A DNA stretch of 64,000 nucleotides, taken from NCBI GenBank assembly GCA_904397845.1, contig CAJFOX010000019.1:20700-84699 (forward strand), written 5' to 3'. Shown in pieces: positions 16,604-24,411 of this stretch. The first letter of the stretch is position 1. Each line of letters starts with the position of its first letter. Position numbers and translations under genes: made by a program. The notes below the pieces were generated by a model that was given only the letters and a program-made list of their open reading frames with translations, was not told the origin of the DNA and made no database searches. Source of the DNA: an uncultured Oscillospiraceae bacterium. Lineage in GTDB: Bacteria; Bacillota; Clostridia; Oscillospirales; Ruminococcaceae.

Positions 16604-17530
16604 ATGGATTTATTGGATTTTTGCAACAGCCATATCCCTCAGGCAAAGCGCCTTGCCTGGGAAAATTACCAGCAGGAACGCCAGGCCGTGCCAGCGCTGC
16701 CGCCAGATCCGCGGATACCGGATTTGAGCGAGCTGGCCGAAAACGGTTTAGGATGCGCCGCATTTGAAAATGGAGAAATGATAGGTTTCCTCTGTTGCCT
16801 GGCACCCATGGACAATGCTTTTACCACTACAGCTCGGGGGACTTTTTCTCCGATCTACGCCCATGGCGCAGCGAGGGAGGACCGTATTCGAATTTATCAA
16901 AAGCTGTATCAGGCAGCGGCCCAAAAATGGGCGAATGCCGGTATTTCCAGCCATTCTATTGGGTTATATGCTCACGACCGGGAAGCAATAACGGCATTTT
17001 TCCAGTATGGTTTCGGACTGCGGTGTATTGACGCCATCCGCCCCATGACACCGATACGGTCGCCTGCCTGCGAAGGTTTTTCTTTTTTTGAAATACCCCC
17101 AGAATCCCGCGGCCGACTGGAACCTCTGCATCGGATGTTAAACGCTCATTTTGAAAAAAGCCCCTGCTTTATGAAGCATACTGGGCCAGACCTGTGGATA
17201 ACGAAAAAAACCCGTCTGTTTGCAGCAGAAAATTCGGAAGGGGTTGCCGCTTATATTGAAACGGCGGATGCGGCGGAAAATTTTGTTACAGAGCTGCCAC
17301 AAGTACAGAATATCTGTGGTGCTTTCTGTCTGCCAGCGCACCGGGGAAAGGGACTGTATCCCAGCCTTTTGAATTTCCTCATCAATGTGCTGGCATCCGA
17401 GGGATATACCCTTCTGGGAGTGGATTATGAAAGCTTTAACCCGACTGCCGCCGGGTTTTGGCAGAAGCACTTTACCCCATATACAAACGGTGTGGTCCGG
17501 AGGATTGATGAAAATGTCCTGGGATGGTAA
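16604..17530 (+). CDS. GNAT-family N-acetyltransferase, two-domain
   Basis: 308 aa. The N-terminal half has the opening IPQAKRLAWENYQQER and RGTFSPIYAHGA seen in a clostridial GNAT group. The C-terminal half carries the acetyl-CoA loop LPAHRGKGLYPSLLNFLIN followed by GVDYESFNPTAAGFWQKHF, the usual beta5-alpha region. This suggests two tandem GNAT folds, the second catalytic. The acceptor substrate is unknown. The start at 16604 fits family alignments from memory, although the ribosome site is displaced by a hairpin. Its stop is 83 bases from the stop of the convergent DNA glycosylase gene. Confidence 0.75.
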   Translation: MDLLDFCNSHIPQAKRLAWENYQQERQAVPALPPDPRIPDLSELAENGLGCAAFENGEMIGFLCCLAPMDNAFTTTARGTFSPIYAHGAAREDRIRIYQKLYQAAAQKWANAGISSHSIGLYAHDREAITAFFQYGFGLRCIDAIRPMTPIRSPACEGFSFFEIPPESRGRLEPLHRMLNAHFEKSPCFMKHTGPDLWITKKTRLFAAENSEGVAAYIETADAAENFVTELPQVQNICGAFCLPAHRGKGLYPSLLNFLINVLASEGYTLLGVDYESFNPTAAGFWQKHFTPYTNGVVRRIDENVLGW

Positions 17531-17569
17531 AAAAATGGGATAAAAGAGCGCTTTCATTTTTTGAAAACC

Positions 17570-17587
17570 CGCATTTGAATGCGTTTT
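17570..17587 (+). terminator. weak hairpin between convergent genes
   Basis: cgcatt / aatgcg (17570-17575 with 17578-17583) followed by T4. The loop is only two bases, so the active stem would be shorter. Confidence 0.35.
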
Positions 17588-17613
17588 GCCAAATTGACAG
17601 AGGGATAGCAGGA

Positions 17614-18468
17614 TTACGCCCGTACCAGTGATGGCTGGCGAAGATCCGCGGCGTGATGCCGTGCGTAGTGAAACAGAAATTGCTGGGCAATTCCCATCCA
17701 GGGCGAGAGCCGCTGGGGAAAACCGTCAGGGTATAATACGGCCAGAACCCTTTTCATCCAGACGTCCATTGGCACTACCTCTGTTTTGTGAAAGCCGTAC
17801 AGCAGTACGCAGTCTGCAACTTTGGGGCCTACGCCGCAAATACTGGTCAGGACCCGTCGGGCATTGTCACTATCCAGTGTATCGACGGTTTTTAGATTGA
17901 CAGCGCCGGAAGACACTTTTTGCGCCGCATCCAGAAGGTACCTGGCCCGAAATCCGCTGCGCAGCGGTGCAAGATCCTCTATCGTACATGAGGAGAGCCG
18001 TTCCGGCGTGGGAAAAGCCGGCGGGCCTTTTTCCATCGGATCGCCCAAAAGAGAACAAAACCGCTCTATAATGCCGCGAATGCGAGGGATATTGTTGTTT
18101 TGACTGATGATAAAAGAGCACAGGGTTTCCCACGGATCCTGGCGCAGCAGACGGATGCCCGGCGCGAACCGGACAGCCCGGCATAAAACAGGATCGGTGC
18201 AAAAGTTCCGGCACAAAGTAGTATAATCCTCGTCCAGGCCGAAATAAGGGATCCAAAAGTCCCGGATGAGCCCGCGGCTTGTATGGGTAAAAATCAAAAC
18301 AGTGCGCTCCTGCCTGACCCGGCAGAAGGTTCCGCAGCAAACGCCCTCCCAGAAGCCGTCGGGACAGCGTTTCCATCGAAAGCACTGTCCGCAGTCCAGC
18401 GTGCGCCCTAAATCGAAACAGGAGACACCCTGCAGCAGAATCTGTCCATTTTTTTCAACCATTCGCAT
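17614..18468 (-). CDS. 8-oxoguanine DNA glycosylase / AP lyase, OGG1 type
   Basis: 284 aa. The N-terminal OGG_N-like domain has LGRTLDCGQCFRWKR; the C-terminal helix-hairpin-helix GPD domain has LLRQDPWETLCSFIISQNNN and ICGVGPKVADCVLLYGFHKT, then VVPMDVW. K216 in GVGPKVADC and D235 in PMDVW match the catalytic lysine (Schiff base) and aspartate of human OGG1 (K249, D268). It should excise 8-oxoG opposite C and nick the strand by beta-elimination. The start at 18468 has AAGGAG about 11 bases upstream; a second ATG two codons later is equally possible. OGG1-type enzymes are common in clostridia, often where MutM is missing. Confidence 0.9.
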   Translation of the reverse strand: MRMVEKNGQILLQGVSCFDLGRTLDCGQCFRWKRCPDGFWEGVCCGTFCRVRQERTVLIFTHTSRGLIRDFWIPYFGLDEDYTTLCRNFCTDPVLCRAVRFAPGIRLLRQDPWETLCSFIISQNNNIPRIRGIIERFCSLLGDPMEKGPPAFPTPERLSSCTIEDLAPLRSGFRARYLLDAAQKVSSGAVNLKTVDTLDSDNARRVLTSICGVGPKVADCVLLYGFHKTEVVPMDVWMKRVLAVLYPDGFPQRLSPWMGIAQQFLFHYARHHAADLRQPSLVRA

Positions 18469-18838
18469 GAAATTCTCGCTCCTTGCCCCCTTAAAAAAGC
18501 AAAGTCAGTCTCATTTTTCATTCAGACATTGAATGCCGGGACTGCCATCTCAACCGCCGTACCCGTAGATGCTTGGCGGACATGGCAGACAGCAGGCTGT
18601 TATTTTGCCTTTTGCAAACAGCTTTTTCCAGCGGATTTCCCGTTTACGGGCTATGCTTTTGCCTAAGGAGACGATTTTTCGGATATTGGATGTACCCTTA
18701 TCCTTTTGGCAGCTAAAGCCGCTGAATCTTATTATAGCACCTTTTGCACAGATGTGATATACTATCCATAAATAACCAACGGTGCCGGGGCGAATTGACG
18801 CGGCCTGTGTGCGCCGTTTGATGAAAGGGCGCTTTATC
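18469..18838 (+). other. 370-bp spacer between divergent genes
   Basis: Contains the extended -10 promoter at 18755-18763. Open frames on both strands here have no ribosome site and overlap the promoter, so none is called. No stable RNA or repeat was recognised. Confidence 0.5.
18755..18763 (+). promoter_or_regulatory. extended -10 promoter of the DUF6062 gene
   Basis: TGATATACT gives TG-N-TATACT without a clear -35 hexamer, 76 bases before the ATG. Confidence 0.5.
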
Positions 18839-19531
18839 ATGAAAGATTCCATTTATACCATCCCACTCAGCGAAGTGTTGGAACCGAAAGACGGCTGCCC
18901 GATCTGCCGTTTGCGCAATATTCTGGAGAACCGGTGCCTGGAATATATTATGGGGGCGGCCATGATGGAACCGGATATCCGCATGGAAACCAACAGGGAG
19001 GGCTTTTGTTTTTCCCACTTTCAGCGGATGCTCAAGGCGAAAAATCGTTTGTCCCTCGCGCTTATGCTGGAAAGCCGTTTGGCTTATGTGGCGGAAAATG
19101 AGCTGTCTGCACATCCGGCTAAGGGCGGGCTGTTTAGGAAGAATGTGCCGGTCGCTCCCCAAAAGCAAAGCTGCTTTGTCTGCAGCGAAGTCAACCGGGT
19201 CATGGACCGGATGCTCCAAACATTGATTCATACGTGGGAGAAAGATGAAAGCTTCCGGAGTTTATACGATCAGCAGCCGGTGATCTGCCTGGAACACTGC
19301 CGGCAGCTGACGGCGCTGGCACCCAATGTGATAGGAAAGCGCGCTGCCCCATTTATCGCGCAAACACAGCGGATTACACGGGCATATTTGGAGGCGCTTG
19401 GAAAAGATGTAACGCATTTCTGCCGGATGTATGATTACCGGAACAAGGGGCAGGATTGGGGAAACAGCCGGGATTCTATCGAGCGGGCAATTTGGTTTTT
19501 AACGACTAGAAAGCCGGAAGAGGAAAAATAA
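18839..19531 (+). CDS. DUF6062-family protein with paired cysteine motifs
   Basis: 230 aa, opening MKDSIYTIPLSEVLEPKDGCPICRL. Cysteine/histidine elements recur along the chain: CPICRL (about 20-25), GFCFSHFQRM (about 60), CFVCSEVNRVMDRML (about 110) and VICLEHCRQL (about 150). The pattern looks like two treble-clef-type zinc sites of the form CxxC...CxxH. The function of the family is unknown. The ATG at 18839 is favoured over the in-frame ATG at 18821 because AAAGGG lies 9 bases upstream of it. Monogenic, with a terminator 9 bases past the stop. Confidence 0.75.
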   Translation: MKDSIYTIPLSEVLEPKDGCPICRLRNILENRCLEYIMGAAMMEPDIRMETNREGFCFSHFQRMLKAKNRLSLALMLESRLAYVAENELSAHPAKGGLFRKNVPVAPQKQSCFVCSEVNRVMDRMLQTLIHTWEKDESFRSLYDQQPVICLEHCRQLTALAPNVIGKRAAPFIAQTQRITRAYLEALGKDVTHFCRMYDYRNKGQDWGNSRDSIERAIWFLTTRKPEEEK

Positions 19532-19539
19532 ATGTCTCA

Positions 19540-19578
19540 AAACGCGCCGTATGAGTGGTAATACGGCGCGTTTCCTTT
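19540..19578 (+). terminator. Rho-independent terminator of the DUF6062 gene
   Basis: aaacgcgccgtat (19540-19552) pairs perfectly with atacggcgcgttt (19561-19573). Confidence 0.85.
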
Positions 19579-19768
19579 AACCCGGGGAGTAAACGGGATA
19601 CACCCTCCTTGGCGGGAATTCCGAACGTGTAAGACATGTCATAACCATTTGTAATTTGTAAAAACAGGAAAAATTTTTTCTTACATTGCCAACCGGCATA
19701 AAAAGTGGTTTTGCAGCTGCTTTTTATAAAATTTCCTTTTTTTCAATTAAATGGAATTTTTGTGTCAA

Positions 19769-19917
19769 GTGGAAAACAAAATTTTGTAAAAATAATTTTA
19801 AGTAGCTCATTTATCGGAAAAAATATGCTCTTTTCCACCTTTTCCACAAGCTTTTCCACTAAAAAGGCGTGGTAAGGGGAGATTACTGTTAGTATATTTG
19901 TTGAAAAGGTGGAAAAG
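19769..19917. repeat. cluster of five TTTTCCAC octamers with a 15-bp inverted repeat in an AT-rich spacer
   Basis: The 19532-20011 spacer (480 bp) has no gene. TTTTCCAC occurs at 19831, 19840 (as TTTTCCACA) and 19852 on plus, and as GTGGAAAA at 19769-19776 and 19909-19916. The copies at 19830-19844 and 19903-19917 belong to a perfect 15-bp inverted repeat with a 58-base loop. TTTTCCACA differs from the DnaA box TTATCCACA at one base. Possible meanings are DnaA-box-like sites, a binding site for another factor, or a structured leader of the gene at 20012. Confidence 0.6.
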
Positions 19918-20011
19918 GCGAAAAACAAGGAGATTTATCCAATCTATCTGCATAGTTTGAAATGCGATGTCAAAAATATTCCAAGGAGCAGAACAAAGGG
20001 AGGAATTTGAC

Positions 20012-20278
20012 ATGGTGCGTGGCGTACACAAAAAAATCATTGAGGTAGCGGATACGCAAAATGAATTTTTTGAACGGGCTATTTTGATTGTAAAAGAAGG
20101 ATCCCGGGACGAAGATCCGGAGCGTCTGCGCCAAAAAGCGGGGGATTACGTTTCTCAAATGGGAAACGTAGCGCTGGCTCGGCGGAAAAAGGAAAAATTT
20201 TTACGCCGTTTGGGGAAGGCATTGGCAATCGCTGCTTTTAGTATCGCTGTGGTATTGATGATCATTTTTTTGTTTTGA
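20012..20278 (+). CDS. small tail-anchored protein, 88 aa, unknown function
   Basis: Begins MVRGVHKKIIEVADTQNEFF behind GGGAGG. The first 60 residues are charged and helical (EDPERLRQKAGDYVSQ), followed by a basic stretch (RRKKEKFLRRLGK) and one C-terminal hydrophobic helix (about 67-88) that ends the protein. That topology suggests a tail anchor with the bulk in the cytosol. Short proteins of this shape occur in many clostridia, but I know no function. The in-frame ATG at 19967 is rejected for lack of a ribosome site. Next comes rlmB after 163 bases with its own promoter. Confidence 0.65.
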   Translation: MVRGVHKKIIEVADTQNEFFERAILIVKEGSRDEDPERLRQKAGDYVSQMGNVALARRKKEKFLRRLGKALAIAAFSIAVVLMIIFLF

Positions 20279-20321
20279 TTGCGAAAGATAGCGGAAGATG
20301 CTTTTTTCTCTGTCAACTTTA

Positions 20322-20330
20322 TGTTATAAT
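20322..20330 (+). promoter_or_regulatory. extended -10 promoter of rlmB
   Basis: TGTTATAAT is a perfect TG-N-TATAAT with no good -35, 111 bases before the ATG. Confidence 0.6.
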
Positions 20331-20441
20331 ATTACAAATATAGTGTTTTTTCGTCTTTTCGGCGCAGGGGCAAAAAGAGAAGGTTACAGGCGCAGAAAGT
20401 AGAGCGAAAAAGCGTTTGACAGTTGGAGGGGATTAAAAAGC

Positions 20442-21209
20442 ATGTCGGATCGGGCACAGAAAAATGACAGCCAGCTGATTTTTGGCAGAAATGCTGTATT
20501 GGAAGCAATTAAGGCTGGCGTAGCGATTGATAAGCTTTATGTGGCGCCAGTAGAACAAAGGGGAAGCATGGGGCAAATTATTTCCCTGGCAAAAGCGGCG
20601 GGCGTTCCGGTTAAAGATGTGACCGGCCAAAAGCTGGACGCCATGACTGGCAATCAGGCGCATCAGGGTGTTGCGGCGACGGTTGCGGCAGTTGCTTATA
20701 CCACAATAGATCAGGTCTGGGAATTGGCCCGGCAGAAGGGAGAAAATCTTTTTTTGATTCTTGCGGATGAAATAGAGGATCCGCACAACCTCGGCGCTTT
20801 GATCCGGACGGCAGAATGCTGCGGCGCTCATGGGATTGTCATACCGAAACGGCGCAGCGCAGGATTGTCGCCCACAGTGTATAAAAGCTCGGCAGGGGCG
20901 GTAAGTCACCTGCCGGTAGTACGGGTGGCAAATCTGGCATCTTTTATCGACGAGCTGAAAAAGCAAGGCGTGTGGTTTTACTGTGCCGATATGGACGGAC
21001 AGACTTGGTGCCAAACAGATTTCAGCAGCCATACGGCATTGGTAGTTGGCTCAGAGGGAAACGGTGTGGGCCGCTTGATCAAAGAAAAGTGCGACTTTGC
21101 GGTTTCGCTGCCGATGTTGGGCAAAATCAGCTCGTTAAACGCTTCTGTAGCTGGCGGCGTGCTGATGTATGAAATTGCCAGGCAGCGTCTTGCCATTAAG
21201 GCGCGGTAG
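20442..21209 (+). CDS. rlmB: 23S rRNA (guanosine-2'-O-)-methyltransferase RlmB, TrmH/SpoU family
   Basis: 255 aa. The N-terminal substrate-binding domain starts FGRNAVLEAIKAG (I-F-G-R-N-A). SPOUT motifs follow: ADEIEDPHNLGALIRTAECC (motif 1), LVVGSEGNGVGRLIKEKCD (motif 2) and VSLPMLGKISSLNASVAGGV (motif 3, knot). It 2'-O-methylates a guanosine, G2251 in E. coli numbering, in the peptidyl-transferase P loop. GGAGG precedes the ATG. The next gene begins 16 bases after the stop and is probably co-transcribed. Confidence 0.9.
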   Translation: MSDRAQKNDSQLIFGRNAVLEAIKAGVAIDKLYVAPVEQRGSMGQIISLAKAAGVPVKDVTGQKLDAMTGNQAHQGVAATVAAVAYTTIDQVWELARQKGENLFLILADEIEDPHNLGALIRTAECCGAHGIVIPKRRSAGLSPTVYKSSAGAVSHLPVVRVANLASFIDELKKQGVWFYCADMDGQTWCQTDFSSHTALVVGSEGNGVGRLIKEKCDFAVSLPMLGKISSLNASVAGGVLMYEIARQRLAIKAR

Positions 21210-21225
21210 GAAAGGAGGAACCGGT

Positions 21226-23613
21226 ATGCCCAATTCTTATGATGTAGACGATATTTTGGAAGAAATTAAGCGGAAAAAAAGCGCGAAGTCGGCGCAGGAG
21301 CACAATGCGCAACGAATGAAGCCCACAGCCTGGGACCGGGTGGAAACGCCGGCGCCGGTCAATACGCCGGCACCTGAACAGGTACAGCAGGCGTCCTCTT
21401 TGGAAGGACTGGCAGATTTTTTTGGCAGCAATGCCAAGTTTGACATCGGCGTACAGGATAAAAAAGCGTCTTGGCGCTCTGCCGTATCGGATCGGAAGGA
21501 ACCGGAGGAAAAGACAGAAGAGGCGTCAGAGATTCCCGCTCAGTTGGAACCGTCATTTTTGGATGCGCAGCAGCCGGAGGATAAAGAAAGCGTAGAATCT
21601 TCTCATTCGGTAATCCATTTTGATTTGGAGCGGTGGCAGCAGGAAGAAGAGCTACCCCGGGAACCCAGTCTGGAAAAAACGCAGCTGAATATCCCCCTTT
21701 CGGCAGTTCGAGAGACGGAGGAGGATCAGCCGGAAAATTTGGAAAAAACCCAAAGCATTCCAGCACCCGGCCCGGCGGATCATTTTGATTTTGAAGGCCT
21801 GCAGCGTACGCTGCGGGATCAGGAGAACGATTTCGGGGAGGAACCGTTCTCCGACGAAGAGGAATTGGGGGACGAAGAAGACATTGAAGATTTTCGCACG
21901 CCGGCGGATATTGCACCGATTCGTCATGATCTGCAATCTTCGCTGTTTTCTCTGAACGTCCGAATTGCAGTGGTGGCGGTGCTGTTTGCCGGCACGCTGT
22001 ATTTTGCGCTGGCCCAGACGGCGGGACTGCCGTTGCCTGCCTTTATGGATTTGGAAACTCAGCCGCGCATCTATATGATTGTAAATCTGGCGCTGGTGAT
22101 CCTGTCAGCGCTGGTCTGCAATACCACCGTCGGCGGCGGGCTTGCATCCCTTTTGACGATGCATGCCGATGGGGATTCTCTGGCCGCGCTGGCGGTGATT
22201 TCTACAATCGTGCAGGGCGTTGCGATAGCGGCATTCCCCCAAAAGCTGCAGGAGCAAACGCTGGGGCTTTTCTTTTCAGCGGCTGTTTTTGGGCTTCTTT
22301 GCAATGTGTGGGGGAAGAAGACACTCGTTTCCCGGATTGAAGGAAATTTCAGGATTGTTTCTTCTGAACGGCCGAAAAAAGCAGTTTTATATTTGAAAAA
22401 TAAAGAACTGGCCCGGGAATTGAGCCGGGGGATGGATCTAAATCCGCCCAATCTGGCCTATGCCAGCAAAACGGGCTTTCTTACTCGCTTTTTAGAACAG
22501 TCTTACGAGCCGGACAATAGCGAAGGATTGTTCCGGGTCATTGCACCAGTGGTGGCATTGTGCAGCTTAGTGGTCGGCGGAGTCAGCTATTATCTGACCC
22601 GGGACATTTTTACGGCGTTGACCGCATTTAGTGCGGTAACCTGCGTTGCTTCTCCGATTACAGCCACGCTTTACGCTAATTATCCACTGTTGCGCGCGCA
22701 GAGATCCCTTTCCAAAGAAGGAGCACAGCTGACCGGTTTTGAGGCGGTGGATACTTTCAGTACGATTAACGGCGTGACAGTGGACGCCAGCGAGCTGTTT
22801 CCCAGCGACAATGTCCTGCTGCACAACATCAAAATGTTTGAAAAGCGCAGGATCGACGAAGCGATTCTGGATGCGTCCAGCGCTTTATGTTCCTTTGACG
22901 GCACCATCAAAAATATATTTATGAAAATCATACAGGGCAAAATGGAGATCTTAAAAAAGGTTGAGAACCTGGTGTATGAAGAGGGAATGGGGCTGTCCGC
23001 CTGGGTAGATGGCAAGCGAGTGCTGATCGGCAACAGCGCACTGATGCGCCATCATGAAATTTATACCCCTTCTGCCGATTACGAGGCGAAATACCGCGTT
23101 GGCGGCCGGGAACTGATCTATCTTTCCAATTCCGGCGAGCTGACAGCTATGTTTGTCGTCAGTTATCAGCCGGATCCTGAAATTGCGCGATGGCTATATG
23201 AGTTGGAACGCAAGGGAATCGGTCTGATCGTCCGCTCCACCGATCCTAACCTGACAGCCGAAAAAATCGCTCAGGTATATGACCTGCCGGTGGAGATGGT
23301 ACATGTCCTCCCGGCAAAACTGCACAGCGATTTCGATATTATGACTGCTCGAAAGGACACGGCACCGTCCGGACTGTCCTTTACCGGCGGCATTGTATCA
23401 TTATTTCATGGTGTGACTGCTGCGATCTCGGTGAAAAGCGCCATTGCATTGGGGACAGTGCTTCAGATTGTAGGAATTTTGCTGGGATACGGCATTATGA
23501 CGGTGTTTACCCTGCTGGGTGCGATGCAAAACGCCAATGGATTGGCGGTATTGGCTTTCCAGCTTTTGTGGGGAGCCGGAACCATGCTGTTTTCTAATTT
23601 GCGAAAAATCTGA
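21226..23613 (+). CDS. degenerate P-type ATPase-like membrane protein with long acidic N-terminal region
   Basis: 795 aa. Residues 1-235 are hydrophilic, acidic and probably disordered (FGEEPFSDEEELGDEEDIED near 205-225). Paired helices at about 245-300, 310-370 and 425-470 follow. From residue 473 the chain tracks a P1B ATPase: CVASP stands where CPx should be, then LSKEGAQLTGFEAVDTFS, then TVDASELFP with D520 where DKTGTLT belongs. GKRVLIGNSALM (596-607) is a good nucleotide-domain GN motif. The hinge motif GDGxND is replaced by LSFTGGIVSLFHG, and no TGE actuator motif is seen. Two last helices complete the pattern. Ion pumping is therefore unlikely; a regulatory or scaffold role is inference. 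ATG 21226 has AAAGGAGG upstream. It probably belongs to the rlmB operon. Confidence 0.8.
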   Translation: MPNSYDVDDILEEIKRKKSAKSAQEHNAQRMKPTAWDRVETPAPVNTPAPEQVQQASSLEGLADFFGSNAKFDIGVQDKKASWRSAVSDRKEPEEKTEEASEIPAQLEPSFLDAQQPEDKESVESSHSVIHFDLERWQQEEELPREPSLEKTQLNIPLSAVRETEEDQPENLEKTQSIPAPGPADHFDFEGLQRTLRDQENDFGEEPFSDEEELGDEEDIEDFRTPADIAPIRHDLQSSLFSLNVRIAVVAVLFAGTLYFALAQTAGLPLPAFMDLETQPRIYMIVNLALVILSALVCNTTVGGGLASLLTMHADGDSLAALAVISTIVQGVAIAAFPQKLQEQTLGLFFSAAVFGLLCNVWGKKTLVSRIEGNFRIVSSERPKKAVLYLKNKELARELSRGMDLNPPNLAYASKTGFLTRFLEQSYEPDNSEGLFRVIAPVVALCSLVVGGVSYYLTRDIFTALTAFSAVTCVASPITATLYANYPLLRAQRSLSKEGAQLTGFEAVDTFSTINGVTVDASELFPSDNVLLHNIKMFEKRRIDEAILDASSALCSFDGTIKNIFMKIIQGKMEILKKVENLVYEEGMGLSAWVDGKRVLIGNSALMRHHEIYTPSADYEAKYRVGGRELIYLSNSGELTAMFVVSYQPDPEIARWLYELERKGIGLIVRSTDPNLTAEKIAQVYDLPVEMVHVLPAKLHSDFDIMTARKDTAPSGLSFTGGIVSLFHGVTAAISVKSAIALGTVLQIVGILLGYGIMTVFTLLGAMQNANGLAVLAFQLLWGAGTMLFSNLRKI

Positions 23614-23628
23614 TGAAAAATGATGAGT

Positions 23629-23660
23629 AAAAAAACACCCGTGTATGCGGGTGTTTTTTT
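23629..23660 (+). terminator. Rho-independent terminator
   Basis: aaaaaaacaccc / gggtgttttttt perfect stem (23629-23640 with 23649-23660). Confidence 0.9.
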
Positions 23661-23760
23661 ACGGGGGAAAAGGGGATTGATTCTATCCATCCTGACGATC
23701 CGCAATAAAAGAAAAAACGTACGCGAGATCTGTTTAAAACAGCAGGGATTTGGAAAAAAG

Positions 23761-23789
23761 TTGACTTTTCCGGGATATCTTTATATGAT
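23761..23789 (+). promoter_or_regulatory. sigma-A promoter of the chromate-transporter operon
   Basis: TTGACT (23761-23766), 17 bp, TATGAT (23784-23789). Confidence 0.8.
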
Positions 23790-23865
23790 AACTGTGGATT
23801 TTTTTATAAATCAGCATAATTTATATGGGGTTCATATTCCCAAAAATGATGGAAGGACTTTTATA

Positions 23866-24411
23866 ATGAGAGAATTACTGGATTTGTTTTGGACCTTTGC
23901 CCGCGTCGGAGGCCTGACCTTCGGAGGCGGATATGCGATGTTACCGATTTTACAGCGGGAAATGGTGGAAAAACGCCAATGGGTAAGCGATGAGGAACTG
24001 ATGGATTATTATGCCATTGGGCAGTGCACTCCCGGTATTATTGCTGTGAATACGGCAACCTTTGTGGGACAAAAAAGGAAGGGGATTGTGGGCGGTATTG
24101 TAGCTACACTTGGGGTTGTATTCCCATCGCTGGTGATTATTACGATTATTGCTGCTTTTATCCAGAACTTCGCGGATCTAGCGGTCGTGAAGAACGCTTT
24201 TGCGGGAATCCGGGTCTGTGTTTGCGTTTTGATCCTTAATGCGGTAATCAAGCTGTTAAAAAGCTCGGTGATCGACAAAGCGACGCTGGTCATTTATGTG
24301 GTGGTGGCTGTAGGGTCGATTTTGACCAGCCTTTCGCCTATTGTTTTTGTATTGCTGGCCGCTGTTGCCGGTATCCTGCTGCAAAACTGGAAGGGGGCCG
24401 TTTCGAAATGA
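23866..24411 (+). CDS. chromate-transporter (CHR) family protein, first half-size subunit
   Basis: 181 aa, one CHR domain. The signature FARVGGLTFGGGYAMLPILQRE near the N-terminus and AIGQCTPGIIAVNTATFVGQ (about 50-70) match the first half of ChrA, followed by helices to residue 175. CHR proteins are chromate/sulfate-type anion carriers; full-length ChrA is a fusion of two such halves, whereas Firmicutes often encode them separately. The start at 23866 follows GGAAGGA. The second subunit overlaps by 4 bases (ATGA), so they are co-translated and probably form a heterodimer. The physiological substrate is not known from sequence. Confidence 0.85.
   Translation: MRELLDLFWTFARVGGLTFGGGYAMLPILQREMVEKRQWVSDEELMDYYAIGQCTPGIIAVNTATFVGQKRKGIVGGIVATLGVVFPSLVIITIIAAFIQNFADLAVVKNAFAGIRVCVCVLILNAVIKLLKSSVIDKATLVIYVVVAVGSILTSLSPIVFVLLAAVAGILLQNWKGAVSK

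Noticed and set aside
18550..18852. Minus-strand frame ending CCLPCPPSIYGYGG, considered as a cysteine-rich small peptide
   Set aside because: Its only start codons overlap the DUF6062 start and promoter, no ribosome site is present, and no modification enzyme genes are nearby.
19769..19917. Chromosomal replication origin
   Set aside because: DnaA-box-like octamers and AT-rich DNA are present, but dnaA, dnaN, rpmH, gidA and parAB are absent and the boxes differ from TTATCCACA.
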